Positions 43,385-55,146 of a DNA stretch of 64,000 bases are shown here, in pieces. The translations under genes were made by a program, and so were the position numbers. The stretch spans positions 22,200,302 through 22,264,301 of the forward strand of contig NC_045143.1 in NCBI RefSeq assembly GCF_008831285.2, written 5' to 3'. This DNA comes from Nymphaea colorata. Taxonomy: Eukaryota > Streptophyta > Magnoliopsida > Nymphaeales > Nymphaeaceae. Numbering within the stretch: the first letter of the stretch is position 1; the number at the start of each line of letters is the position of its first letter. The notes below the pieces were generated by a model that ran no database searches, was not told where the DNA came from, and worked only from the letters and a program-made list of their open reading frames with translations.

Positions 43385-44459
43385 CTGGGCATGGATTGTC
43401 TATATACACATTACACCAACATAGATTGTAGGAAGAGTGTTGCATTCTTGGTCAACGTATTGACCAGTGAGACTGAGTCGGTGAAGTTACAGGATGTTGT
43501 CATTGTGAGTGAGTACCACAATTTGTTCCTTGATGAGCTATCGAGTTTGCCTACAACATGAGAAGTTGAATTGAAGATGGAGTTGTTATCAGAGACAACC
43601 CCTATTTCTAAGGCACCATGACGTATGACACCGACAGAGTTAGAAGAATTGAAGAAGCAATTGCAAGAGCTCCTATATATGGGTTTCATTCGACCTAGCA
43701 TGTCACTTTGGAGAGCACCTGTATTGTTTGTTAAGAAGAAAGATAGAACGATGCACTTGTGTATAGATTACCTTATGTTGAATCAAGTCATCATCAAGAA
43801 TATCTGCTTCTTAATATTGAAGACTTGTTTGATCAACTCAAGAATGCAATGTTATTCCCCAAGGTTGATCTGAGGATAGGTTATCATTAACTTTTGATAC
43901 GGGAGGAAGATGTTGCTAAGACTGCCTTTCGAACTAGATATGGTCACTATGAATTCAGAGTCATGCCTTTTGGGTTGACAAATGCTCCCACAGCGTTTAT
44001 GGACTTCATGAATCGGGTTTCCCAAGACTACTTGGATCGGTTTGTTATTATTTTTGTGGATGATAATTTGGTGTACTTAGATATTGAGGCAGAGCATAGA
44101 AATCACTTAAGGAGTGTGTTGTATATTTTGCCCAAACATAAGTTGTATGCCAAATACTCGAAATGTGACTTTTGGTTAGAGAAGGTAAACTTCCTTGGGC
44201 ATATGATCTCAAAGTATCGAGTATCTGTTGATTCAGCTAAGGTGTCAACAGTATAGAACTTGAGGACACCATGCAGTGTAACTGAGGTTAAAAGCTTTTC
44301 AGGATTGGCAGGATACCATCGTAGGTTTATACAAGACTTTTCAAAAATAGCTACGCCCATGACTACGCTATTAAAAAAAAGAGTGAAGTTTGTTTGGAAT
44401 GAGGAGTGCGAAAAAGAGTTTCCAAACTCTGAAGGACAAGCTTACCACCGCCCCTATTT
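43385..44459 (+). pseudogene. Element B protease end and reverse transcriptase
   Basis: Resumes after the copia insertion with GMDCLYTHYTNIDC. It then jumps to [12 protein letters not shown], so a block of roughly 110 bp present in element A (about 5810-5920) has been deleted. RT motifs follow in several frames: [45 protein letters not shown] and FVDDNL. The catalytic pair of aspartates is kept. The connection segment [10 protein letters not shown] and [17 protein letters not shown] end the region. Stops and shifts include TGA 43559-43561 and TAG 44254-44256. Confidence 0.85.
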
Positions 44460-44860
44460 TGATGCTTCCATCGGGTTATTCTGGATTTGTGGTGTACACC
44501 GATGCATCGGGAATCAGTTATGGTTGTGTATTGATGTAACATGGTTGTGTAGTGGCTTATGCATCAAGATAATCAAAGGTACATGAGAAACACTATCCCA
44601 TTCATGATTTAAAATTGAAAGCAGTAGTGTTCACACTGAAGATATGGAGACACTATCTTTATGGGGCAATATTTGAGGTGTTTACTGACCACAAGTCCAT
44701 ATTCTTCCAAAAGGATCTCAATCTAAGGCAAAGAAGATGGATTGAATACTTAAAAGATTATGATTTCAAAATATCATATCATCCAGAAAAAGTGAATGTG
44801 GTGGTTGATGCTTTGAGTAGACATAGTCAGGCAACGATGTGCGATATGTTGAATCACTTT
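44460..44860 (+). pseudogene. Element B RNase H
   Basis: Frame-shifted relative to the preceding piece. The motifs [29 protein letters not shown] and FTDHKS correspond to the catalytic Asp, Glu and Asp strings of element A, and [15 protein letters not shown] closes the domain. The YIFS residues after DHKS in element A are partly deleted. Stops occur at 44537 and 44571. Confidence 0.83.
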
Positions 44861-46352
44861 TGGAAATTGTTGCAAGATGTGATAACATGGCAGCCTCACC
44901 TATGTGACGAGAATAGAGAAACAATGACTGCCTTAATACAGTATCCTTTGTTGGCGGAGCTTGTATTGAAGCAAAAGGAGGATCTTGATTTTGCCAAAAA
45001 TATGGAAGAAAGTAAGAAGACGGATTCACTTTGGTGTCAAGATGAAGATGATTCATTGTAGTTTCGACAAAGATTGTGGGTTCTTAGAGATGAAGGGGTG
45101 AGGCATCAGTTGCTTTATGAAGCTCACAAATCCAAATTTTCCATACAGCCTGGCAGTACCAAGATATTTCAAGATATGAAACAAAATTTCTGGTGGCTTG
45201 GAATGAAGCGTGAAATTGTAGAATATGTGGCAAAATGCTTAGTTTGCAAGCAGGTCAAAGTAGAGCATCAATGGCCAGGAGGCTTGTTGCGGAAAATTGA
45301 TATTCCAGTATGAAAATGGAAGGACATTACGATGGATCTTGTGGTTGGTTTGCCTCACACCAAAAGATGACATGATGCCATATCAGTAATTGTTGATTGA
45401 CTTACGAAGTCCACCCATTTTTTGCCAATCAGAATCAGTCAGTCTTTGGAAAAACTTGCAGAGTTATACATTGGTTAGATAGTGAGATTGTATGGAGTAA
45501 CAAAGTCTATTACTGCAGATCAAGATCCACGTTTTACCTCTAGGTTTTGGGGGCAATTGTAAAAGGCATTGGGTACCAAGCTTAAGCTGTGCACAACGTT
45601 CCACCCCCAAACTGATGGGTAATCTAAGAGGACCATTCAAACTTTAGAGGACATACGTGCTTATGTTTTGGATAGGAAAGGAGAACGTGATAAACACGTG
45701 AAATTGACAAAGTTCGTATATAATAACAGTTACCACTCTAGTATCAGGATGACACCTTTTGAGGCATTGTATGGAAGGCCATGTAGATCGCCTACTTGTT
45801 GGATTGAATTGGGTGATGACAAGATCGAAAACCCTTTGGTATTGCAACATTAAACCGACCAAGTACAATTGATAAAGAAAGGGTTGTTGACTGCACAAAG
45901 TAGACAGAAAAGTTATGCAACATCCGACATAGAGAGTTGACTTTTGAGGTTGGTGATCGTGTATTCTTGAAAATTTCACCTACTAAAGACATTTTTGGAT
46001 TTGGTATTAAGGAAAAGTTGAGTCTGAGGTTCATTGGGCCTTTTGAGATATTAGAGAAGATCAGATATGTGGCATATAGATTGACACTACTATCTAATTT
46101 GAGTCATGTTCAGGACGTTTTCCATGTTTCGAAAGTATGTACACATGTGATTGATTTTCAAGGTACTCATGTGCAAGATGATTTGACAATAGAAGAAAAG
46201 CCTATTAGAATTGTGGATCAAAGAGAGCAAGTACTTCGCACCAAGAGAATCCCTTTAGTAAGAGTGGAATGACAACAACATGGGTTGAAGGAGAGCACAT
46301 GGGAACTCGAAGAGGATATGCGAAAGATGTATCCATACTTGTTCTTGGATTG
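44861..46352 (+). pseudogene. Element B integrase and chromodomain-like tail, catalytic residue lost
   Basis: In the HHCC zinc module the second His is Gln (HKSKFSIQ); the cysteines remain (CLVCKQ). In the core, the first two acidic residues are present (TMDL, ADQDPRF), but the Glu of the QSERTIQ motif reads SKRTIQ, a Glu to Lys change after a stop. Numerous stops interrupt (for example near 45058, 45311, 45368, 45476 and 45619). The C-terminal GPFEILEKIRYVAYRLTL and IPLVRVE tail match element A, including the chromodomain-like end. It is clearly more damaged than A. Confidence 0.85.
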
Positions 46353-46388
46353 AGGCATGATCTAAATTTTGAGGATGAAATTTTATTT

Positions 46389-46401
46389 AAGGAGGGTAGG
46401 A
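46389..46401 (+). promoter_or_regulatory. Polypurine tract of element B
   Basis: AAGGAGGGTAGGA abuts the right LTR. Confidence 0.83.
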
Positions 46402-49400
46402 TGAAAAGCTCGTTGTTTTTATTTTAGGTCAGGCTGGAGCGGGTGTAGACCCAGACCCAAAACCAATTGCGTGAGCCCGTCACGTGAGGGAACTCTTCTC
46501 CCTAACCTTCCTATTCTTTTCTTCCTCTACTGCGTCGCAAAGAAGAAGGCGGCAGAAGGTGTGGCAGCAGTGACGGCCAAGCCGACGGAGTAAGGGCAAC
46601 GGCGGAGGCGTAGTAGCATGGAGGTAAGCTCGTTTGATTATTTTTTTCCTCTCTCGTCTTTCTTTTCCTCCACCTTCTCTCGCTGTTATATTCGTCGTAG
46701 CCTCTGTCTCTTTTCTTCTTCTTCTTCTTCCTCACCCTTCATCGCACGTTTCACTCTCTCTATTACTCACCTCCCTCTGTCAACGCTCTTTTTCTGCTCA
46801 CATTCTCTCTACTGCACTCTCCCTCTCTGCACACTCCCTTTTCTCACACGCCTGCCCTCTCTCCCTCGCCACTCTCCATCCGTCTCCACTCTGGATCTGC
46901 ACTCCCTCTCCTTATCGCCAACCTCCTCGCACTCACATCTTTCGTGCTCTCTCTCATTTTCAATTTCCCTATCCCTCGTTGTTCCCTACCTCCCCCAACT
47001 GAACCATCCCTCTCAGCCGAACCTCCTTTTTACCCTGCCGGAGGCCCTATTCTAATGGCAGACCCTCTTCTTACATTCTTTCTCATTGATTTTCACTCTT
47101 TTATGGCTGTGGTATTAGATTGCAGCTTGGGGGACGCGTCTTTCCCCTCATAACAGTGAATAGAAGGCGTGGGTGGTGGTGGCATCGTATGATTTTTTCC
47201 ACTAGGGGATCAATCAAAGATTTGAGGTGGCTGCAGAAAACATTGCAGCAGTTTGGGCACTAAGATTGGGGTGAGCGAGGCCTAATTGAGCTTAAATGAT
47301 CTAAAATTTACTATTAGTGCAAGTATAATTATTATTTGAGCATTCTAGACTCATGATTCGATGATTTGGAATGCATATTAACGATGTTACTATTTTGCGA
47401 AAAGTTTATGACTATTTTAAGAAGGATGAGGATCTACATGTACAATTATCTTTTTAGCATGATGAGTTGATTTTCGAAGTGGTTTTGACACATGATAGAA
47501 ATTTTGATGATGTTGAGAAGGTTTAGAACCGTTTTAGCGAGCTTGAGAAATACGCTTTTATTGATGTGCATATTCGTTGTATATTGAGAATCTTAATTTT
47601 AGGATAGATGTCTCAACTATGGAAGCAAGGGAGAAACGGACTAGTGATTGGTTCAAATGGAAAGCGCAAAACTTAAATCATTTGGTGACAACCTCAAAGA
47701 GTTGGGAAGAGGCCTATTGGAGGGCTTTGTGGGTTGACACTACCCGTCGACACCCATTTGAGGCGATGACCTATGCCTCAATGATTATATTTTATACTTA
47801 TATAGATTATAAACTGAATGAGTATGAGAATTTATCACTTGCTTATGTTTGCAGGTACACCGGGCACGTCAAGTAGACCTTGAGCAGCCCAATTCGAAGC
47901 TTAAGGCATTTTGGGGTAGTTTGGCGACATGCACCAGGTATGGCGGCATTCCAGGCAAATCCCTGCTTGGGGCCAACTTTTGAATGTGTGTTTTCAGGAT
48001 TGTTGGATCCTATGAATGTGATGTGATTGAATGAATGTATGCATGAGAATTGAATGCTCATGTGATTAGTTTTGTTTTAAAACTACTGCACAGTTGCATT
48101 TGCATACTAGAAATGATAACTGCTTAGGACAAATGAGGTGGGGTATCAAGTCAAGTATCTCCTCGACCCCAATTGTGCATTATTAAGCATCCTAGAATGA
48201 TAATTGCCTAGAACAGCTACGTGCCAATCACAGATCCAGACTACTTTCTGTGGTTTGGCTAAGTTTTGAAAGATGTGATTGATGTGTGTGTCTAATGTGA
48301 ATGTTGTGATATGTTGTACATGCATTGTCATGGGCATGAATGCAATTGAATAAAATTGAAGGGCATTTGTACCCGTAATGTTATGACGGCTAGCTAAGAA
48401 TGTTTACTATATATGTAGCCCTCGTGTGATGACAATTAGTGGTATGGGTGCACTTGCGAAGTGAACCAATCTCAAGAGCTAGCTGGTCGTTTTGTAAATT
48501 TGCTTTCATAATGATAAGTTAGAAAGAATAAGAGATGAGAGGGCAATGAGTTATGGCAATGTGTTTGGGAGATGTCTTGCCATCGCCATTGGTCTCGCCT
48601 GCGCGGAGCGAAGGCGGTGCAAGGCCCCAGAGTACCGTTGTGTGAAGTGCTTGGAGCGTTGGGCTCCTGCCTTCCCAAACTGGGTGTCCTAGGGAAGGCT
48701 AAGCAACTCTCCTTGGAATTCACATATCCATGGATGATTGCTTTTCTGTTGTAGCATGAATGGATCCATATCGTTTTGAGCCACCACGGGGTTGTCTCCC
48801 GACTGTAGGTTACCCATGGTATGCACGTGCCTGTGTTTGCACCCAGAGGAACTGTCAATTCACCAAAGTTAATGTAAATGAAAAGAATGTGAATGAAGTG
48901 ATGAGAATGATATGTTTATGCATAAATTGCATGTGATTTTTGAATGTGTTATTTTGGTAATCGAGTAGCCTTTACATATCGTGGTATATGTGAGGGGCTT
49001 CCATAACAAGTCATGTGAATGTATGCCCTATTATGACATAATAGTGATTTGCTTTTATATTTGTTATATCTCATATTTGAGCCCTTACCTTAGAGGGTTA
49101 GAGATTTATCTGGGTTGTTGCCATCCTGCGAAGACTAAGCCTTCAGTTGTCTTTCTTTTTCAGGTTTTGGCAGATCCAAAGCACCAGGTTGATTAGATGA
49201 TTCTATTCACATCCTACTGGGAAGGTTTTGGGTCAATCGTAGTACTGGCTCGTCATGTTTATGACTCTTTGATGTCTTGTTTTTGTAAGACGTCAAAGTT
49301 GTGATTTTGGGGGCATTTTTGTCATAGGTGTTATTGAAAAATATGAAGTGATTTTGTATGAACAGAATTTATTATGCAATGAAAAGTTGCCCCATTGTTT

Positions 49401-49511
49401 TTTATTTGCATAGCTCCTTTCCTTTTTAATCGTTGTGTCATCGCACCTCAATGTTTTGTGTTTTAACAAAAAAAAAGGGTTATTTGAGGGTCAAAGTATT
49501 GGGGTGTGACA
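46402..49511 (+). repeat. Right (3') LTR of element B
   Basis: 3110 bp, TGAAAAGCTCG...GGGTGTGACA, homologous over its length to 33290-36360 with frequent substitutions and small indels. The AACAA duplication follows. Confidence 0.92.
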
Positions 49512-50154
49512 AACAAGCTAACAAAATGTCTCTATGCTTGATAGACTAAACACATTTGTGTAATCCAATCATAATTTGAGTCTCAGAGGACAAAACCAGG
49601 GGCGAAACCTGTATAACCCAAAGTTGATCTCCTTGGGCTGATCATTCTTCCATTGAAGAGAGTAGAAAGCATCACAACAGTTAGTCCAAACTCTGAATCT
49701 CTTCTGATGGGTGTTATGGTTTTCATTCTCAAATATAGCAGCATTATAAATAAAAAAATGTGATCTTCACACATCAACTAAGCCAACCCTTTCTAAATGA
49801 TGAAGCCAGCCACCATTGATGCCTTGGGAAAAGCTTTTCATATTATTAGTTTGCTTATCGAACTTTAGCGGAGCAAACTTCCAAAGATCGTTTACAGCTT
49901 TACAATCAAAGAAAAAATGATCTATAGTTTCTTGATGGTCCGCATATAGCATACATTGATTTGCTAGATGAAAATTTTTAAGTTTATGGTTGTCCAAAGT
50001 GCTAACTTTACCTTTACTAGCAATGGAGGAGTACCATTGTACATGAAGAGGGATACTAGAATTTCATATAGCTTTACTCAAGGGTCCATGACACCTCTCC
50101 TTTTTTTCAAATCTGCTGCCAAGAAGCATGTTCCCAAGTCACGCAGAATGGACT
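49512..50154 (-). pseudogene. LINE remnant, middle piece with zf-RVT domain
   Basis: The minus strand carries CMLYADHQETIDHFFFDCKA followed by VNDLWKF. This is the zf-RVT (reverse-transcriptase zinc-binding) signature at the C-terminus of plant L1-type LINE ORF2: C-x2, then HxxETIDHxFFxC and W. The usual first CxxC is partly lost. It is bounded on the left by the AACAA duplication of element B and on the right by the CACTA insertion. Frames on both sides continue into the other LINE pieces (33289 downward and 63083 upward). Stops are present, so it is non-functional. Confidence 0.78.
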
Positions 50155-50500
50155 ATCATTGTTTTTTGTTGAAGCTTTAGCAATGAAAACAACATTTAGT
50201 TGCTGATCCCAAGAAAAAATCAGCAACAAAAACTATTCTTTGTTGCTATATGCACCTTTAATAACCATATATTTCATTGGTAAAGGTCTTTTTAGTGCCC
50301 TATAGTAACAAAAGGAGGTTTTATTGCTCACAGTTGCCCACTTATCAATGAAACCCTCTTTCGTTGTCTTATGGTTTATATACTCCTATGAATTTGAGTT
50401 TCTCTCCTCTTCCCATGGACTTTCCAAATCGCGCATGAGCTTCCCCTCTTCCAACTGCAATTTCTCAAAAAAACTGTGAGATCAAGACAATCGATTTTCT
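50155..50500. repeat. Left subterminal region of the CACTA element
   Basis: Repeated short words TTTGTTG, GCAACAA, TAGTAACAAAAG and AGCAATG match, in inverted sense, those at 62691-63079. In En/Spm-type elements such regions bind the transposase. Confidence 0.55.
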
Positions 50501-51088
50501 GACCGTCGATATTCCTTCTCTGGCTCCATCCATCGGCGATTGATTAGGGGGATTGTCACTGTTTGGTGTGATCATTCCAGCATTTCTTACTCCATGCTGC
50601 AAAGAAGCAGTCATTGGTTTTCCTCCTCTCTTCACCTTCTGTCTTGTGCGTGAGATCCCTCTTGCTACTACTGGTAACCACACTCTTTACTACAGGTATT
50701 CTCTTCTTAGTTGTCTATCTCCCTTTCCACCCTTCACACTCTTTCTCTGCTCATTTTTGACTCGACCGTGGCCGATGCTTGGAGTGGCTGGCCCAAAGAG
50801 GAGGCCCAGAGAGAGCGCGAGCCGCAAGGCATACCCGAGAGAGCAATCCAACATGTTAAGGGCATTCTTTTTATGTTTGTATGTTTATGTAGTTTGCATG
50901 AGCTTGAGGTATGGGTATTATGGGTCTTCACATTGGCCCCAATTGATCAAGGTTGCTGAAGGCAAGCTCAGTTTGAAGCAAATAGAAGTGAAGGATGATG
51001 CATAAAAAGAGATCATGATTCTTGGATTCCTTGAGAAACTAGAACAATTCAAGATGCTTGTGTATGCATAAGGATCCTTGGACTATCG
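50501..51088. other. CACTA internal DNA, unassigned
   Basis: A frame of 150 residues (50553-51005) is not recognised and has low-complexity parts. It may be captured sequence or the 5' part of an element gene. The last 80 bp could include a degenerate upstream kinesin exon. Confidence 0.4.
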
Positions 51089-51553
51089 TAGCTCAACGGT
51101 AGATTGGAGAGACTAAGCTGAAGGAGACAAGCTCTAGATCACATCAGATTCTCCGGCTGGTGAGTGTTTTTGTCCTTGGTGTTGGTTTCATTTGCTTCAA
51201 TAGCTTAATTTTTTTACAGTTCCTTTTTACTTTGTGCTTTCTGATCTCGTTGCTTTTTTTCCAAAGACAGTAGAAAGTTCTGCTCTTGGATTTTTTGATA
51301 CAGACAATTCAAGTACTCTGGTTGCAAGTGTGGTATGCAATTCTTATGCTTACTTTTCTTTGCTGTTGTGTGAGAAATTTCTCAAATAAATAACAAGTAC
51401 ATCAAGTTCCACTGCTCGTGCATGCAAAACTTTGTTGATTTGGTACGAGCGAACAAGCATCTCAAGTGTTAGGAACATGTGCAAGGCTGAAAGAAGGATG
51501 TCACATCAACCGAAGTTTGCATACATTAGGAACTGTTATTCGCAAGCTAAGGA
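51089..51553 (+). pseudogene. Captured kinesin-7 type motor fragment, introns retained
   Basis: Three consecutive exon-like blocks read as the central part of a plant kinesin-7 (NACK-type) motor. Block 1 (about 51089-51159) gives IGETKLKETSSRSHQILRL, with the switch I SSRSH. It has a TAG near its start and ends at a good donor GTGAGT. Block 2 (51267-51332) gives TVESSALGFFDTDNSSTLVA, with AG before it and GTATGC after it. Block 3 (about 51428-51553) gives NFVDL, then, after damage that destroys the switch [26 protein letters not shown]. Its acceptor AG is mutated. The P-loop and the rest of the motor are absent. Intact kinesin-7 proteins move on microtubules and act in cytokinesis; this piece cannot. 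Retained introns indicate DNA-level capture by the CACTA element. Confidence 0.85.
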
Positions 51554-54500
51554 GGTATATATTTTTTTTCTGATATCTTCCTTCTTGTTTTTTGGTTTAA
51601 CTTCATGAAAGTGATGGTGCTGAAAGTAATAATCGGATTTGCCACTATTAAGATGTCAACAAGAAACTTAATCAATTATCTGGAGAAGAAAGAGTAGATA
51701 TGTTGGAGGTCAATTTGTAAGGCATGAGATACGTAAGTGGATAATGGCATAACCATAGATATCTACAAAAACATAAGCAAGCAGAAGAAAGATTTTTTTG
51801 GCAGGACAACTTCAAATTTAATTGAAAAGTTGCAGCTATAAAGATCCTTGCCACAGCTAGATAAAATTTTGTGGTTTAATCTTCTTCAACAAAGTCAGCA
51901 AAATTGGCATCTAGTTTTGATTCAACTGATGTATTTCTAGAACAATTTTTCCTACCTATGGCCACTTCAGTAATTTGTGCAGGATTGATTCTGATTCACT
52001 ACAGTTATAGGAATCTTCAGCAGAATTAGAGATTGAAACTGAGACACTACCGGTGGTTCCTCTCAAGTTAATTATAGATGTTGCAGTTTGTCTGTCAGCA
52101 CAAGTGAATGGGCAAAGGTGGATTCTTTGGAATATTTCTAACAAGAACAATTTTTCTATGTCAGAAATTATATGTGATTCAAAATATATTGCTCTTCAAT
52201 ATCTCTACAGCGTTTTACACAAAGCCATTACTTTGGTACTCTCCCATTATACCTTATATCTATTTCCAATACTGTTCATGTGATTGAATTACAGTAAAAA
52301 AAGAAATAACAAAATTGAGAATCCCCAACAAAGAAGCACCAACTACTTTGATTTGGCAAGCAGTTGAATGAACATCAGTGACTATGAATCAGAGTATCTA
52401 TTGATTCTTGTTTCAACTGCCATGTGAAAACTGGTTAAGGCAAAAAAACTTCTGAAGAACTTGTTCATTGTGGATCTCTCAAAGAACACAAGGAAAGGGA
52501 CATCCCTCATCGATCAAATTCTATGGTGGTAGGTACCAAACACAACCAACCTCACAATCCTTTGCTCCCTTGAGGTGTTAGGGCCTAGTAGGATATGACA
52601 CTGAGTAAGGTTTTGGGTCACCTTTTCCACCATTGAAAGCCATCCTATAGAGCTTATGAGAGGTAACAATAATGATATGATGCTGTATTACTGGTGCTTG
52701 TTCATATATTACTTAAAATTTGGACTTCTTTTTTCTTTCAATGACAATAGTGCCCACTCCACAGGTTCCACCATATCAAATAATGAAATAGGTTTGAGTA
52801 GAGAATGTGATTGGATATTTAACAATCATAAGTTTCTGTTACCATGGTTAGATTTTAATATTCATGAGTTCTTATTACTGTTTTTGAGCCATTTGGTTCT
52901 TTGTTTGTGTTTAGAGGTGTCACTGGTAGTGAGATGGGCACATGCATCATTGAAGGGGAAAATCTTAGCAGTTTCTTAGAACCACTGGGTTTGTGGATGC
53001 TGCTCTATTTAGGGAGAGTGTGACCTGTTTCGAATGACTATTATTATAATTAGATGAATGTTAGCTCTTTTCTTCTATTAACGTTAGTTTTATTTCCTTT
53101 TAGAAGAGTTGAAACAAGTTTTCAGAAGAGCTTGACTAGAGGTGTGAGTTTGACTATAGTTATGTTAATATTTACTGACAAGGTATAAGCTAGTCAAATT
53201 TAAAGTTTTAGTTACAACATTTTACACAATATACAACTGAGTGCATAGGAAACACTTACTTCAAGAGACATAAATTCTTTTATGTAGATAGCAGTTTTCC
53301 TAAATAGACACTAAAAAAGATTATTTATCTTTTAGGTGCCTGTGATTTTACCATTTAGGTCTCATCTGCTGGTGCCTTTAGTATTATCCTACTGGTTATT
53401 TACTGCACATGTTTAGCATAGTAACAAAATTGGATAAAAGAATCCATAGGCAAGTAGTGCCATTTGTATTAAAAGATAAAAGTATCTGTCAATTCAAATG
53501 TGTCCCTGAACCAAACCTTTTGTAATTTCTCTGCAAATGTGTGACATACCTATTGTCTGTACTCCCAACAAACTAAATTATGATGAACTTGAGAAGTGAT
53601 CTATGAAATTTTTTCTATACACATTTTTTGCCTTCCTCCTTATCCTATAAAACTTCCAACATGACTGAAGCCCACCAATGGAGGAGGCTGTGACAAGTGA
53701 AGGAGGCCCTCAAATGTAGTTTTCATTAACATGTGAGATAAGTCGGCAGGAAGGAAGATACCAGCAAATACTTGCAAATTTCTTCTTCATGCTAAAAAAT
53801 TTGCTTGAGCTGTATATGTTTCAAACACATGACTAGTTTGATAGTGACTAATGCCAGCATTGTTTCCATACTTGCATTTTCGAGGCGCTGAGATGATGTG
53901 GCATATCTTTCTACATTTTTGTGATTTTGACATGAAAAAAACTTTTTAATGTTATTTCATACTTTCATACTTTCTTTATTTAAGCTTCAATCTTGTCCTC
54001 AGATTTTTGTGAAATACTAAAGCTTTTGCAACTTCACAAGCTTTCTTATTGCCAAGATTTTATCAAGGATGAGAATTGTGAATATGATGTATATTTGTAA
54101 TAAGTTTGTAGTTATGCACACTTGTGTGTCATATAGCATGCATAAAGCATGATTGTCCACTACATCTGCTCTATGTCAGTTGGGTGTTGATTATTTTCAT
54201 TTTTATCTAGACATCTACCCCAATTTAGTTATACTTCTTTGTTTCTATGTGCCGGTTGCTCAATTGGTGTCCATGTTTGCCATTATGGAATATTATTCAA
54301 TTATCTGTCATGATTTATCCCTCTTTAGCATTGTAGATGAAAGATTGAAAAGATCTACTATGCTTGTCTTTTGTGATGATGAATTTCAAGGTCATGACTT
54401 GTTGGCTTATATGAAGTAGGAACTTTGGAGTGGATTTATCAATGGGAGTAGCTAATGAGCTTTCCTTGGGCTTTGAACAACTAAAGCTCTAGTTGATAGC

Positions 54501-55146
54501 ACTAGTCACCTTTCTAATACATCTGAAGTTTATTCACTCTGAAGCTTATAGCTATTTATGACATTGGGAGACCCAACATCACAGTTAGACTATTCACTGA
54601 TGTAAGACTGAGTTGCATCACAAAGAATTTTATTAGTTTGTGACATAAAGTCCGATCTTTGTCTTGATTTTGTTATGTTAATTATATATAACAACAATAC
54701 ACATTTTCGTTTGAAGTATAACATATTTAATTTAATTTGTTTGTTGTATGTACATGTGTATCTCATTTATGTTATGCATCAATTATGTCATGTATTTCAT
54801 ATTTCATGCTTCATGTGTGTGTACATGGCAATAATATTGGGTTGGGTTGGGTGACACAATATAATGTCATGTAGGAATGTGTTTTATATACTTTTTGTAT
54901 TTAGACTTAATATTAGAATTTTCATTTTACTCTAAAGTAATTTCCTAGTTGAGATTCGGGATGTCATATATATTGTGCATTTTACATGAATGGACACATA
55001 TCATATTATAGTGGGATGCATAATTAGAGAATATGTTGTCTACCGTCTCACTTAGAAGTATATTTGTTTCTTATTATTTGTGCATTACATACAATTTATT
55101 TTGTTCAATAGTTGTAGTATATAATAAAGAATAGTGATTGTTGAAG
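51554..55146. other. CACTA internal DNA, unassigned
   Basis: AT-rich and intron-like. A frame around 51975-52283 (KLIIDVAVCLSAQ...) and a segment near 52450-52490 (KNLFIVDLSKNTRKG) may be further captured exons, but I could not assign them. A frame at 54153-54419 (88 residues) is also unrecognised. Confidence 0.4.

Larger units (their letters stand above)
33290..49511 (+). mobile_element. Element B: Ty3/gypsy chromovirus carrying nested insertions
   Basis: LTRs at 33290-36360 and 46402-49511 have exact 5-bp flanks AACAA (33285-33289 and 49512-49516). The internal order matches element A, and gag, RT and integrase are clearly related to it. Two insertions sit inside: a hAT-like MITE (37249-37515) and a complete reverse-oriented copia element (38346-43384). 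Without them it is about 10.9 kb, the size of A. Its LTRs differ from each other more than those of A, and its frames are more broken, so B is older. It lies between two pieces of the same LINE. Confidence 0.92.

Noticed and set aside
50151-50155. GACTA as a mutated CACTA start at 50151
   Set aside because: With this start the 3-bp flanks differ (ATG versus ACT), and the LINE frame would not be restored. The ACT duplication model was preferred, though the left end remains uncertain.
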